Below the pieces are notes generated by a model. That model was not told where the DNA came from. It did no database searches and saw only the letters and a list, made by a program, of their open reading frames with translations. From assembly GCF_002797915.1 (NCBI RefSeq), contig NZ_PGTY01000001.1, forward strand, positions 558,001-622,000: 64,000 nt of DNA, written 5' to 3'. The translations under genes and the position numbers were made by a program. Each line of letters starts with the position of its first letter. Position 1 is the first letter of the stretch. Shown here piece after piece: positions 18,716-27,864 of this stretch. The DNA is from Yoonia maricola. Its GTDB lineage: Bacteria; Pseudomonadota; Alphaproteobacteria; Rhodobacterales; Rhodobacteraceae.

Positions 18716-19200
18716 TGGGGCAGGTTTTGCAGCTTGAACCGCTAACAAAGGCAGCGTTCGCACCTTTCGGTGACGTGTTGGACGTGTCTGGTGAACCTGA
18801 CAAGATTATCAACCAAGGGCTTTGCGGGCGGTATCATGACCGGGCGCAGGTTGATGTCATGGATGGCAAGGCAGGTATCAGCCTTTTCCATGCGCAGCCG
18901 CGTCCGTTGCCGATTACGCTTGATACGATGGAACGGCATCCGCTGGGCAGTCAGGCCTTTCTTCCAATGAGCTTTGATCCCTTTGTCGTCATTGTCGCCC
19001 CGGATGTGGGCGACGCGCCCGGCCCACCGCTTGCGTTCATAACCGCGCCGGGGCAGGGCGTGAACTATGCCCGCGGCACATGGCATGGGGTGTTGACCCC
19101 ACTTCATACGCCGGGACTTTTTGCTGTGGTGGACCGCATAGGTGAGGGCGCGAACCTGCAAGAGCATTGGTTCGAAACCCCCTTTATTATTGAAGGTTAA
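18715..19200 (+). CDS. allA: Ureidoglycolate lyase
   Basis: A 161-aa protein with the AllA cupin fold (FAPFGDVLDVSGEP, INQGLCGRYHD, ALDTMERHPLGSQAFLP-like region, GVNYARGTWHGVL). It splits ureidoglycolate into glyoxylate and urea, the last step before central metabolism. The ATG at 18715 overlaps the upstream TGA (TGATG), showing translational coupling with puuE-uraD; a longer in-frame start at 18661 lies inside that gene. It converges with the ABC permease gene, overlapping by 4 bp. Confidence 0.92.
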   Translation: MGQVLQLEPLTKAAFAPFGDVLDVSGEPDKIINQGLCGRYHDRAQVDVMDGKAGISLFHAQPRPLPITLDTMERHPLGSQAFLPMSFDPFVVIVAPDVGDAPGPPLAFITAPGQGVNYARGTWHGVLTPLHTPGLFAVVDRIGEGANLQEHWFETPFIIEG

Positions 19201-19955
19201 GTCGCCTCGCGGTCGGCCCAGCCAGCAAAGATACGTTCCAGAAAGATCACAGCGTAATACAAAACGATCCCAAGGAAGGCGAGCGCGATCAAGACCGCGA
19301 ACATCAGCGGGTAGTCCCCGTTGGTTTCGCCTGATTTGAACAGCGCGCCAAGGCCACGGCCATGCGGGCTCACGATCTCGACCAGATTGGTGCCGATAAA
19401 GGCCAGCGTGGCCGATACTTTAAGTGCACCGAAAAATTCCGGCAGCGTCTTGGGCAGCGCTATTTTCACAAAGATCGTATAGCGCGACGCGCCAAGCGCG
19501 CGCAGGATGTCCCGATACTCGGGTTCCAGCGTTGACAGGCCAATGCCAACCGACACGGCGATGGGAAAGAACGAAATCATAAAGGCCATCAGGACAGTGT
19601 TGAAATCATGCTGCCCGATGAACAGCAGCGAAATCACCGGCACAAGCGTCGCCTTCGGGATCGCATTGAAGCCAATGAGGAGCGGATAGAGCGCATCGCG
19701 TGCGATCCGCGAAAATCCGATGACCATGCCAATGGCAGTGCCAACGATGACGGCGATGAACAGCCCAACAACTGTGCGCCACAGTGTCTGCCAGCCCATT
19801 TCAAAAAACAGGTCTCGGTATTTCCAAAAGGCCGGGGGTAAGTCCGAGGGTGAGGCCATCTTGAAGTTGGGCCATCCATTTACCCAGACAAGCAGTTCCC
19901 AAAGCCCCAAAAAGATGATGATGGCGATGACCGGCGTGGCGATTTTGCTAAACAT
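19197..19955 (-). CDS. ABC transporter permease (NMT1/nitrate-type importer)
   Basis: A 252-aa inner-membrane subunit with about six helices. The cytoplasmic EAA loop is visible as YRDILRALGASRYTIFVKIALP. It belongs to the binding-protein-dependent family that includes SsuC/TauC/ThiX-like permeases. It follows the ATPase gene, whose stop codon it touches, and forms one unit with the binding protein upstream. Lying between allA and the ureidoglycine hydrolase gene, it probably imports a purine-derived or other N-rich heterocycle; this is inference from context. Confidence 0.87.
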   Translation of the reverse strand: MFSKIATPVIAIIIFLGLWELLVWVNGWPNFKMASPSDLPPAFWKYRDLFFEMGWQTLWRTVVGLFIAVIVGTAIGMVIGFSRIARDALYPLLIGFNAIPKATLVPVISLLFIGQHDFNTVLMAFMISFFPIAVSVGIGLSTLEPEYRDILRALGASRYTIFVKIALPKTLPEFFGALKVSATLAFIGTNLVEIVSPHGRGLGALFKSGETNGDYPLMFAVLIALAFLGIVLYYAVIFLERIFAGWADREAT

Positions 19956-20743
19956 CAGTGCGTTTCCACTTCTCGGCCTTGGGCAATCTTAATCTGGTCG
20001 CGCAAGACATGGAGCATATCGGCGGCCTTCGGTGTAAACAGGACATCAAGGGTGCGGTCTTCGGGCAGGTCCACATCCAGCACAAACTGTGTGCGGGCAG
20101 GGCGCCCCGACAGCACGATGACCTGATCGCCCAGAAATACGCTTTCGCGCAGGTCGTGGGTGATCAAAACAGCCGTGAATGGTTCGGCTTGCCGCAGATC
20201 GCGCATGGTTTGCCACAGGTCTTCACGGGTGAAGGCATCCAGCGCGCCAAAAGGTTCATCCATGATCAAGACGTCGGGTTTATGCACAAGCGACCGGCAG
20301 AGCGATGCGCGTTGGCGCATCCCGCCTGACAGTTCAGAGGGCCGCTTGTCTTCAAAACCGATAAGCCCAACCATTTCAAGTAGTTCCATCGCGCGCTTAA
20401 TCCGATCCGCACGCGGCATCCGCGGGGCGACGATTTCAAGCGGGAGGATCACATTATCCAGAATCGTGCGCCACTCCAGCAGCACCGGGTTTTGAAAGGC
20501 CATACCAACAGTCTTGCGCGGCCCTTTCACACGTTCGCCATGCAACCACACTTCGCCTGCGTCAGGCGTCATCAGCCCGGCAACCAGCCGTGTGAGGGTG
20601 GATTTCCCGCAGCCCGAAGGGCCGACGACAGCAGCAAAAGTGCCTTCTGGCACGGCAAGTTCCAAGCCGTCCAAAACCTCAAGCGGGCCAGAGGCGGTTT
20701 GATAGGCGTGTTTGACGCCTTTGATTTCGATAAGGTTTTCGAT
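19955..20743 (-). CDS. ABC transporter ATP-binding protein (probable AUC start)
   Basis: The ATPase of the NMT1-type importer. Walker A is GPSGCGKST, the signature LSGGMRQRA, Walker B VLIMDEPFGALD, and the switch His is in LITHD. The first ATG/GTG/TTG in frame is a TTG at 20674, which would put Walker A at residue 17 and remove the first strand. The conserved N-terminus ENLIEIKGVKHAYQT reads in frame further upstream, with no standard start before the previous gene. An ATC at 20743-20741 gives MENLIEIKGV, 8 nt after an AAGGG, so I place the start there. The product would be 262 aa. Confidence 0.8.
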   Translation of the reverse strand: MENLIEIKGVKHAYQTASGPLEVLDGLELAVPEGTFAAVVGPSGCGKSTLTRLVAGLMTPDAGEVWLHGERVKGPRKTVGMAFQNPVLLEWRTILDNVILPLEIVAPRMPRADRIKRAMELLEMVGLIGFEDKRPSELSGGMRQRASLCRSLVHKPDVLIMDEPFGALDAFTREDLWQTMRDLRQAEPFTAVLITHDLRESVFLGDQVIVLSGRPARTQFVLDVDLPEDRTLDVLFTPKAADMLHVLRDQIKIAQGREVETH

Positions 20744-20761
20744 GGCCTTTGCCCTTATACG

Positions 20762-20789
20762 TCGGGCCGCAGCAACCGCTGCGGCCCGA
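20762..20789 (-). terminator. Intercistronic hairpin between binding-protein and ATPase genes
   Basis: A perfect 12-bp GC-rich stem (TCGGGCCGCAGC and its complement) with a 4-nt loop, 10 bp after the binding-protein stop codon and about 20 bp before the ATPase start. There is no T-run, so it is more likely an mRNA-stabilising or attenuating element that raises binding protein over ATPase/permease than a full terminator. Confidence 0.6.
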
Positions 20790-20799
20790 GCGTTGCGTG

Positions 20800-21807
20800 T
20801 TATTGCAGCATCAACAGTTCAGCGGCAGGCAGATAGCTGCCGTCAAAGTAGATGGATGCGTCAGGTTCATTGGTGAACTCGTAAACAGATTTTGTCTGTT
20901 CAATTGCGTTCATCATACGGGCGTCATCGATGCCACCCATGCCGTTTGTCATCACATAGTCGGTCAGCACATTCGCATCGATTGCCATCTGCAAACGCTC
21001 TGTTTCGAGGGCTGCATCGGCGGCAGGATTGCGCGCCATCAGCGCTTCGATTGCCGCGTCTGGCGTTGTAATGGCATCTTTCCAGCCCATTGCGACAGCG
21101 CCAAGGAAGCCTGTGACCAGTTCCGGGTTGGCCTCTGCAAACTCTGTGTTCACGATGATCGCGTTGCCATAAAGATCAACACCGTGATCGGCCATCAACA
21201 GAACTGAAATGTCATCCTCTGGGATGCCCAAACGCTTGAGGTTTAGCGTGGACGAGAACGAAAAGCCGGTTATCGCCGCGACATTGCCTTCGGCCAGCAT
21301 AGGTTCGCGTGTTGGAAAACCGACAGGTTCAACCGTGATTGCATCTGCATCAATGCCGGTCTCTGCGGCGAAGATCGGGAACTGCGCCCAAGCGCCATCT
21401 GGCGGTGGTGCGCCAAGGACCTTGCCTTCTAGGTCAGAAGGGGCCTCAACGCCCAGCGACTTGCGGCCGACAACGGCGAAAGGTGGTTTGTCATAGACCA
21501 TCATAACAGCCGTGACCGGGGCGCCGGGGTTTTGGTCAAGAAAGCGCATCAGCGAATTGATGTCGGCAAAACCTACAGGAAAAGCACCTGTTGCGACCTT
21601 TGGGATGGCGTCCAGCGAACCGGCCCCTTCGCTGATCGTCACGGTCAGGCCCGCATCGGCAAAATATCCCTCATCAAGCGCGTGGAAATAAGGTGCCGAT
21701 GGCCCCTCAAACTTCCAATCCAGCGCAAATGGCATATCTGTTTCCGCCAATGCAGGCGTCGCCAGAAGCGTTGCCGCAAGCACGCATAGTTTCTTGTCAA
21801 AAATCAT
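20800..21807 (-). CDS. ABC transporter substrate-binding protein, NMT1/THI5-like
   Basis: A 335-aa periplasmic protein with a signal peptide (MIFDKKLCVLAATLLATPALA|E). The fold shows DWKFEGPSAPYFHALDEGYFADAGLTV, GFADINSL and GNAIIVNTEFAEANPE, typical of the NMT1/THI5 group whose members bind thiamine precursors, riboflavin, sulfonates or purine-like ligands. Start 21807 was chosen over 21870 for its AAGGGA ribosome site and clean signal sequence. It is the first gene of the importer operon. Ligand unknown; a urate/allantoin-pathway compound is the contextual guess. Confidence 0.87.
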   Translation of the reverse strand: MIFDKKLCVLAATLLATPALAETDMPFALDWKFEGPSAPYFHALDEGYFADAGLTVTISEGAGSLDAIPKVATGAFPVGFADINSLMRFLDQNPGAPVTAVMMVYDKPPFAVVGRKSLGVEAPSDLEGKVLGAPPPDGAWAQFPIFAAETGIDADAITVEPVGFPTREPMLAEGNVAAITGFSFSSTLNLKRLGIPEDDISVLLMADHGVDLYGNAIIVNTEFAEANPELVTGFLGAVAMGWKDAITTPDAAIEALMARNPAADAALETERLQMAIDANVLTDYVMTNGMGGIDDARMMNAIEQTKSVYEFTNEPDASIYFDGSYLPAAELLMLQ

Positions 21808-21949
21808 ACTGTTGTCCCTTGTTGTGTGACTGCGTTCGGACCTAACAGGACCGATGCAAGGTGGGTACATGCTGCATGTGCGAAAGAGCTGCTCGCGCTG
21901 GAATTGCTCAAAAAACAGACAATGCCTGTTATTTTGCCTCGCAAATGCA

Positions 21950-22780
21950 TCATCTTTGGAACGGCCCCAGCGGCATATGCCGGTTCACGTCCTTGTAAAG
22001 CAGGTAGCGGAACTTGCCCGGGCCGCCCGCATAGCAGGCCTGCGGGCAAAAGGCGCGTAACCACATGTAGTCGCCCGCCTCAACCTCGACCCAGTCTTGA
22101 TTGAGCCTGTAGACAGCCTTGCCTTCCAACACATAAAGACCGTGTTCCATGACATGTGTTTCCATGAATGGAATAACGGCACCCGGCTCAAAGGTGACGA
22201 CAGTGACCTGCATATCATGGCGCAGGTCAGCAGGATCGACAAACCGTGTGGTTGCCCATTTGCCGTCGGTGTCGGGCATAACGGTTGGTGCAACACTGTT
22301 TTCGTTTGTGATAATGACATCCGGGGCGTCTAACCCCGGCACCGGCACATAGGCTTTGCGAATCCAGTGAAAGCATAGCGGCGTATCAGAGCGATTATGC
22401 AACGTCCAATCGGTTGCGGGTGGAAGATAGGCATAGCCGCCCGGTTCAAGCACATGCGATGTGCCGCCGATGGTAAGAGTAGCACTTCCATCAACGACAA
22501 AAACCACCGCCTGCGCTGTTGCATCAGTATCAGGGCGGTCAGACCCGCCGCCTGGGGCTACATCCATGATGTAATGTGAAAAACTCTCTGCAAAGCCGCT
22601 AAGCGGCCTTGCGATGACCCAAAGACGCGTGTTGTCCCAAAACGGCAGAAAGCTTGTTACAATGTCACGCATCGTGCCCTTCGGTATCACGGCATAAGCA
22701 TCCGTAAAGACGGCACGATCAGTCAAAAGCTGGTCTTGGCCGGGGTGTCCGCCCTTTGGTGCATAGTAGTGGCCTGCCAT
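21950..22780 (-). CDS. allE: (S)-ureidoglycine aminohydrolase, bicupin
   Basis: A 276-aa two-cupin enzyme that converts S-ureidoglycine to S-ureidoglycolate and ammonia with Mn2+. The C-terminal cupin carries the metal set ETHVMEHGLYVLEGKAVY (Glu, His, His) and a later Gln. The N-terminal half has FSHYIMDVAPGGGSDRP. It supplies the substrate of AllA, encoded 3 kb away. It is transcribed in the same direction as the ABC importer, 142 bp upstream of the binding-protein gene. The allantoate amidohydrolase (AllC) that must act before it is not in the window. Confidence 0.9.
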   Translation of the reverse strand: MAGHYYAPKGGHPGQDQLLTDRAVFTDAYAVIPKGTMRDIVTSFLPFWDNTRLWVIARPLSGFAESFSHYIMDVAPGGGSDRPDTDATAQAVVFVVDGSATLTIGGTSHVLEPGGYAYLPPATDWTLHNRSDTPLCFHWIRKAYVPVPGLDAPDVIITNENSVAPTVMPDTDGKWATTRFVDPADLRHDMQVTVVTFEPGAVIPFMETHVMEHGLYVLEGKAVYRLNQDWVEVEAGDYMWLRAFCPQACYAGGPGKFRYLLYKDVNRHMPLGPFQR

Positions 22781-22917
22781 CCCGACTCCGGTCTTTTTTT
22801 ATCGTCGCAAGTATGCTGCTCATTGATTGCTGAAACTATCCTGCAAACGCCAACAGGACCTATCGTGCTGATTTGATAATCCAATGGTTTGTCTGGCTTA
22901 GCTTGTGCAAATTGAAC

Positions 22918-22932
22918 TTAAGCGGATTTTAA
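22918..22932 (+). promoter_or_regulatory. CtrA-type binding site (TTAA-N7-TTAA)
   Basis: An exact TTAA, 7 nt, TTAA arrangement, 51 bp before the chemoreceptor start codon. CtrA, the alphaproteobacterial response regulator, binds this motif and in the Roseobacter group activates motility and chemotaxis genes. ChpT, its phosphorelay partner, is encoded at 48.5 kb. Binding is inferred. Confidence 0.55.
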
Positions 22933-22983
22933 GTTGCCATAGTCATAAGGGCTCAAACTGCATTTTGAGAGGTTGAGGTCAGT

Positions 22984-25338
22984 ATGGGGTTCTTTGCGTC
23001 TGTGGCATTGTCACGAAAACTGCCGGTGATCATCGCGGCGCTTTGCGTTTCGGCTAGCGTTAGTATCGCAACCGTCGGATACTTCGACTTTCGCGAAAAC
23101 GTGCGATCTGAAACCCGCAAAGGTTTGCAAATCCTTACAGAAAGTCGGGGTGACGCGCTTTTGGCATGGTTTGAAAATATGCGTCAGGGTGTTAATTCAT
23201 TTGGGACGGACCCAACCCTTCAGGCCGCCGCGAGCAGTTTCTCAAGCTCCTACAATCTGATGATCGATAGCGATGGCCTGCAGGATGCTTATATTACGAA
23301 TAACCCCAATCCATTGGGGCAGCGCGATCAATTGGATCAAGCACCTGAATCAGTACCGTATCACTTTCAGCACGGGCAATTTCATCCGTATTTTCGCCAG
23401 ATCAAAAATACGGCGGGTTACTACGATATCTTCCTGTTCAATCTTGAAGGTGACATGGTTTATTCCGTTGCAAAAGAAGCGGATTTTGCAACCAATTTTG
23501 CGGTTGGCCCCTATGCAAACTCTGGTTTGGGCGATGCATTTGCGCAAGCGCGCGATGGTGCCGCGGGCGAGGTTTATTTTGCGGATTTTGAAACCTATGC
23601 GCCCAGCGCAGGCGCGCCCGCTGCCTTTCTATCCACGCCTATTGTCAATCAGTTAGGCGACATCATTGGCGTTGCCGCGGCGCAGATACCGTCAGATCAG
23701 ATTGACGCGATTTTCAACAATCCGACGGGGTTGGGGACCACCGGTGAAATCTATGCAGTTGGCTATGACAACCTGACCCGTACCACGTCACGTTTTGAAG
23801 ATGGCAAGTCAATTTTGGCGGATGTTGGGACTTATGCGCAAGTACAGGCAGTTTTGGCTCAGGGTTACATCGAACTGGAAGGTGTAAAAGGGAGTTACGG
23901 TGGCCAAGTGCTTGCCCAGGGTAAGCGTATTGATGTTTTGGGCCGCCAATGGGCGGTTGTGGGCGAACTTGGTGTTGCGGAGGCCTTTGCGCCGGTGGTT
24001 GCCGCGCGCAATAAGATGATCTTCGTCACTATTCTTATTGCGGGGATAGCCGCAGTTCTTGGCTGGATGACAGCGCGTTCGGTTGTGCGCCCACTTGCGC
24101 GGCTGGGTAGTGCGGTGATGCAGGTTTCGAACAAATCATATGATATTGATCTTACTGATCAGATGCGTGGCGATGAAATTGGAACGCTATTTCAAGGGCT
24201 TGATATGTTCCGGGAAAAGCTGATGGCATCAGACCAGGCCGAGGAAGAACGGCAGGCGCTACAAGCCAAGCATGTCCAGGTGGTCAACCGGTTAAGTATC
24301 GCCTTGACCAAGCTTGCGGATGGTGACCTGACACATCAGATCACCACACCGTTTGAGGGCGAATACGATCAACTGCGGCAGGATTATAACCGTACAATGC
24401 GTAATCTGAATGAAACGATTGGGTCCGTCGTCATCCGGTCCGGGGCGATCAGGCAACGTTCGGATGGCATGAGTAAATCATCGGATGATCTATCGCGTCG
24501 GACGGAAAATCAGGCAGCGACACTAGAGCAGACCGCCGCAGCGCTCGACGAAATGACAGCAAGTGTCAAATCAGCGGCAGATGGGGCACGTCAGGTCAAA
24601 GACGTCGTGTCCAGCGCCCGGCAAGATGCTGACGAAAGCGAACCTGTCGTGCAAGACACCGTCCGCGCCATGACCGAGATTGAGGGGTCATCTCAGGAGA
24701 TATCTCAAATTATCGGTGTGATTGACGATATTGCTTTTCAAACAAACCTACTTGCGCTGAACGCAGGTGTTGAGGCGGCGCGTGCAGGCGAGGCCGGTCG
24801 TGGTTTCGCGGTTGTCGCCTCTGAGGTGCGTGCTTTGGCGCAACGTTCATCCGATGCCGCAAAGCAGATCAAAGCCTTGATTGGTGAAAGTTCCAGTCAG
24901 GTTGAACGTGGTGTTAGTCTGGTCGGGCAGGCCGGTGAGGTGCTGACCAAGATAGCCAGCCACATCAATCATATATCCGATCTTGTCACTGAAATTGCGT
25001 CTGGCGCAGAAGAACAATCAATCGGCATTGGTGAGATCAACATTGGTGTGACCCAGCTCGACAAAGTCACGCAACAAAACGCCGCAATGGTGGAGGAAGC
25101 GACCGCAAGCAGCCATGCGTTAAATGGCGAAGCAACAGAGCTTGAAAAACTGGTGAAGCGGTTCCAATTGGACGAAGCGAAAGTAGCGGCGGCACCTGAG
25201 GCCGATAACATCAGTGAATTTATCCCTCAACCCGCTGTCCAAGAAAGCGCTATGTCAGATTATGCAACACGACCAGCTTTGGCTGCTGCTGGCGGCGGGC
25301 GCGCCCAACAGGCCGATGATATGTGGCAGGATTTCTGA
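22984..25338 (+). CDS. Methyl-accepting chemotaxis protein with double-Cache sensor and CheR tether
   Basis: A 784-aa chemoreceptor: TM1 about 12-32; a large periplasmic dCache-like sensor (about 38-335); TM2 about 342-362; a HAMP domain ([20 protein letters not shown]) and a second HAMP-like segment ([20 protein letters not shown]) near 440-490; and a cytoplasmic signalling domain (about 500-720). The tip is visible as [22 protein letters not shown]. It ends in MWQDF, matching the xWxxF pentapeptide that tethers CheR and CheB. It probably reports a small organic ligand to CheA/CheW. No che genes lie nearby. A CtrA-type site precedes it. Confidence 0.93.
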   Translation: MGFFASVALSRKLPVIIAALCVSASVSIATVGYFDFRENVRSETRKGLQILTESRGDALLAWFENMRQGVNSFGTDPTLQAAASSFSSSYNLMIDSDGLQDAYITNNPNPLGQRDQLDQAPESVPYHFQHGQFHPYFRQIKNTAGYYDIFLFNLEGDMVYSVAKEADFATNFAVGPYANSGLGDAFAQARDGAAGEVYFADFETYAPSAGAPAAFLSTPIVNQLGDIIGVAAAQIPSDQIDAIFNNPTGLGTTGEIYAVGYDNLTRTTSRFEDGKSILADVGTYAQVQAVLAQGYIELEGVKGSYGGQVLAQGKRIDVLGRQWAVVGELGVAEAFAPVVAARNKMIFVTILIAGIAAVLGWMTARSVVRPLARLGSAVMQVSNKSYDIDLTDQMRGDEIGTLFQGLDMFREKLMASDQAEEERQALQAKHVQVVNRLSIALTKLADGDLTHQITTPFEGEYDQLRQDYNRTMRNLNETIGSVVIRSGAIRQRSDGMSKSSDDLSRRTENQAATLEQTAAALDEMTASVKSAADGARQVKDVVSSARQDADESEPVVQDTVRAMTEIEGSSQEISQIIGVIDDIAFQTNLLALNAGVEAARAGEAGRGFAVVASEVRALAQRSSDAAKQIKALIGESSSQVERGVSLVGQAGEVLTKIASHINHISDLVTEIASGAEEQSIGIGEINIGVTQLDKVTQQNAAMVEEATASSHALNGEATELEKLVKRFQLDEAKVAAAPEADNISEFIPQPAVQESAMSDYATRPALAAAGGGRAQQADDMWQDF

Positions 25339-25428
25339 TGTGTCTATAGGTGAGCGTAAGGCGCGCTGCAGGTGCCATTCAGGCATCATACCCGTCGATA
25401 CAGGAGCGCGTAGCATTTAAGGTAAATT

Positions 25429-25503
25429 TGGCTCCGACGGTAGGGATCGAACCTACGACCAATTGATTAACAGTCAACTGCTCTACCGCTGAGCTACGTC
25501 GGA
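25429..25503 (-). tRNA. tRNA-Asn (anticodon GTT)
   Basis: On the minus strand the acceptor stem TCCGACG pairs with CGTCGGA, the D-arm is GCTCAGCGGTAGAGC, and the anticodon arm TTGAC-TGTTAAT-CAA presents GTT. The T-arm is TAGGTTCGATCCCTA, with encoded CCA. 75 nt including CCA. It decodes AAC/AAU. Confidence 0.95.
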
Positions 25504-25593
25504 ACACTCGCGCCCATATAGCAACGCGATTCCGAGAGGTCCAGAGACATTTTCTTAGTTTGTGCGAAACTTCTGCCCCGGCGCAAAAAGGCC

Positions 25594-26496
25594 TTATGAT
25601 TGCGCAAAAGTAGCAACAGCGGAAAGAAGAGGGGACGCTGTGACTTTACCTCTCTCATGCAGATCCACCAGATGCGCGAAAACGTTGCGTTCTGCGGGCA
25701 GGCGGAGCGCGGGGGCTACATCATCATAGATGATCGCGGCGATTTCAGATGCGCTGGCGGCCTGTACTGCAAGAACGGCAAGGATCTGCGCCTCGCGGCA
25801 GTTCCGGTGATCGATCAGCCAGGCAAGCCGTGCTTGCGGGTCCGTTATGGGGGCACCGTGACCGGGATAATAAACCGCTGCGTCAAAGGATTGCAGCCGC
25901 GCACAAGATGTCATGAAATCGGTCAGATCGCCATCGGGTGGTGACACCAAAGAACTTGCCCATCCCATCACGTGATCACCGGTAAACATGACATCGCACC
26001 ACGCAAAGCACAGGTGATTGCCAATATGGCCGGGCGTGTGGATCGCCGCGATCTGGCCCCAGTCACCCACAAGCACGTCACTATCTTTCAAATGATGATC
26101 TGGCTTGAAATCGTGATCAATACCTTCACCCCCGCCCGCCAATCCGTTTTCTGCCAATTGTGCCATGACAGCGCTACGCCCATCGCGGCTGTCGCCGAAG
26201 GCATAGATAGGTGCACCTGTCAGCGCCGATAAACCAGAGGCCAGCGGGGAGTGATCCAGATGGCTATGCGTCAGCAAGATATGCGACACGGTACGCCCGC
26301 CTATGGCGCGCGTCAGAGCCGCCATATGTGCCGGGTCATCGGGGCCGGGGTCTATTATTGCCAGTTCATCGTGTCCCAGCAGATAGGTGTTGGTCCCCAA
26401 ATAGGTCATTGGCGAAGGATTTGGTGCAAGCACCAGCGCCAGATCAGGAGCCAGCCTAAACGGTTTTCCTGCAGTTGGTGCAAATTCTACTGTCAC
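25594..26496 (-). CDS. MBL-fold metallo-hydrolase (LACTB2/glyoxalase II-like)
   Basis: A 300-aa zinc hydrolase. The metallo-beta-lactamase motif HSHLDHS (about 75-81) is followed by HTPGHIGNH, TGDHVMG and YYPGHG, which supply the remaining metal ligands. A C-terminal helical winged-helix-like segment (about 235-290, AAIIYDDVAPALRLPAERNVFAHL) is typical of LACTB2-type proteins, some of which act as RNases while others remain of unknown substrate. It starts with GTG at 26496 behind GGAAAG. It is divergent from the EnvZ-like kinase gene with only 41 bp between. Confidence 0.88.
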   Translation of the reverse strand: MTVEFAPTAGKPFRLAPDLALVLAPNPSPMTYLGTNTYLLGHDELAIIDPGPDDPAHMAALTRAIGGRTVSHILLTHSHLDHSPLASGLSALTGAPIYAFGDSRDGRSAVMAQLAENGLAGGGEGIDHDFKPDHHLKDSDVLVGDWGQIAAIHTPGHIGNHLCFAWCDVMFTGDHVMGWASSLVSPPDGDLTDFMTSCARLQSFDAAVYYPGHGAPITDPQARLAWLIDHRNCREAQILAVLAVQAASASEIAAIIYDDVAPALRLPAERNVFAHLVDLHERGKVTASPLLSAVATFAQS

Positions 26497-26537
26497 AATC
26501 GCTTTCCGTTTGCTGCAAGGGCCGCTAGCTTGCCTCT

Positions 26538-27857
26538 ATGTTCTTTGGTTGGCTCAAGAAATATATGCCGCGCGGCATTTACGCACGTGCGGGGCTTATT
26601 TTGGTATTGCCCATCTTGCTGTTGCAATTGCTTGTCTCGGTTGTGTTTATCCAGCGCCACTTTGAAGGCGTCACCCGGTCGATGACAAGTGCCGTGAACA
26701 TTGAATTGCGATTTTTGGTCGATACCGCGAATGCCCAACCGAACTTACAAGCGGCGCTTGCGGCGGTCGCACAGATTGGCGGGCCCTTGGAAATTGCGAC
26801 GACGTTGCCCGCAGGTGACGCAGTTGTCGCAGACATCAAGCCATTTGTTGATCTGACGGGTGAAACCGTAATTGCCACCTTACGCGATGAGGTGCCAGGT
26901 ATTCTTGCTGTTTCCTTGGCGGATCGTCGCCGCGTTGTGGTTTGGGCCAACACCCGCCACGGGCCGATGAAAATGGAACTGAACCGCCGCCGCGTTTCGG
27001 CCTCGAACCCGCATCAGTTGATCGTGATCATGGTGGTTCTGGGCGGGCTGATGACAGCCATTGCTTATGTGTTTCTGCGCAACCAGCTGCGTCCGATCAA
27101 GCGCATGGCGCGGGCTGCGGCCGATTACGGGAAAGGCCGCATCACGCCTTTCACGCCGACAGGCGCGGTTGAGGTGCGGGCGGCCGGCATGGCCTTTCTG
27201 GATATGCGCAACCGTCTTGAACGTCAGACCCAAAGCCGCACCATGATGTTATCGGGTGTCAGTCACGATTTGCGGACACCGCTGACGCGGCTGCGTCTGG
27301 GGCTGTCAATGCTCGACCCACAAGAGGCCGCGCCACTGATCCATGACGTTGACGATATGGAGCGGCTTTTGGATGCGTTTCTGGATTTTGCGCGCACTGA
27401 TGCAGGCGATAGTCTGGAACCGACAACACCGTCCAGCATTATCCACGCCGTATTGGACGATGCAAAGCGTATGGATCAAAATGTGACCCTTGGCGCGATT
27501 GAGGGGCCTGATGATCCCGTTGGGTTGCGCCCGCTGGCGATCAGGCGCGCAATGGACAACCTGTTGGGCAATGCGTTGCGCTATGGCACGCAGGCCGAGA
27601 TCGGGGTGAGCGTGACCGACCGCGCCCTGCGTTTCTGGGTTGAGGATGATGGGCCCGGTATTCCGCCCGAACGTCATGATGAAGCGCTGAGTCCCTTTGT
27701 GCGCCTTGATCCGGCGCGCAATCAGGACAAGGGCAGCGGCGTGGGTCTCGGACTGTCGATTGTTGCCGATATTGCACGGACCCATGGCGGTGTGCTGCGA
27801 CTGGGGGTAAGCGAAACGCTGGGTGGGTTGAAGGCTGAACTGGTGCTGGCGCGCTAG
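26538..27857 (+). CDS. EnvZ-like sensor histidine kinase, no regulator adjacent
   Basis: 439 aa. TM1 about 18-40; a periplasmic loop about 42-155; TM2 about 157-177; HAMP about 178-230 (LRNQLRPIKRMARAAADYGKGR); HisKA with the phospho-acceptor His in SGVSHDLRTPLTRLR (about 244); HATPase_c with NLLGNALRYG, EDDGPGIP and GSGVGLGLSI. The short H-box region and overall layout are EnvZ-like. In most alphaproteobacteria the partner OmpR-type regulator is adjacent, but none lies next to this gene here, so its partner is elsewhere. The stimulus is unknown; osmotic or membrane stress is the family precedent. Confidence 0.9.
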   Translation: MFFGWLKKYMPRGIYARAGLILVLPILLLQLLVSVVFIQRHFEGVTRSMTSAVNIELRFLVDTANAQPNLQAALAAVAQIGGPLEIATTLPAGDAVVADIKPFVDLTGETVIATLRDEVPGILAVSLADRRRVVVWANTRHGPMKMELNRRRVSASNPHQLIVIMVVLGGLMTAIAYVFLRNQLRPIKRMARAAADYGKGRITPFTPTGAVEVRAAGMAFLDMRNRLERQTQSRTMMLSGVSHDLRTPLTRLRLGLSMLDPQEAAPLIHDVDDMERLLDAFLDFARTDAGDSLEPTTPSSIIHAVLDDAKRMDQNVTLGAIEGPDDPVGLRPLAIRRAMDNLLGNALRYGTQAEIGVSVTDRALRFWVEDDGPGIPPERHDEALSPFVRLDPARNQDKGSGVGLGLSIVADIARTHGGVLRLGVSETLGGLKAELVLAR

Positions 27858-27864
27858 GGCACGT

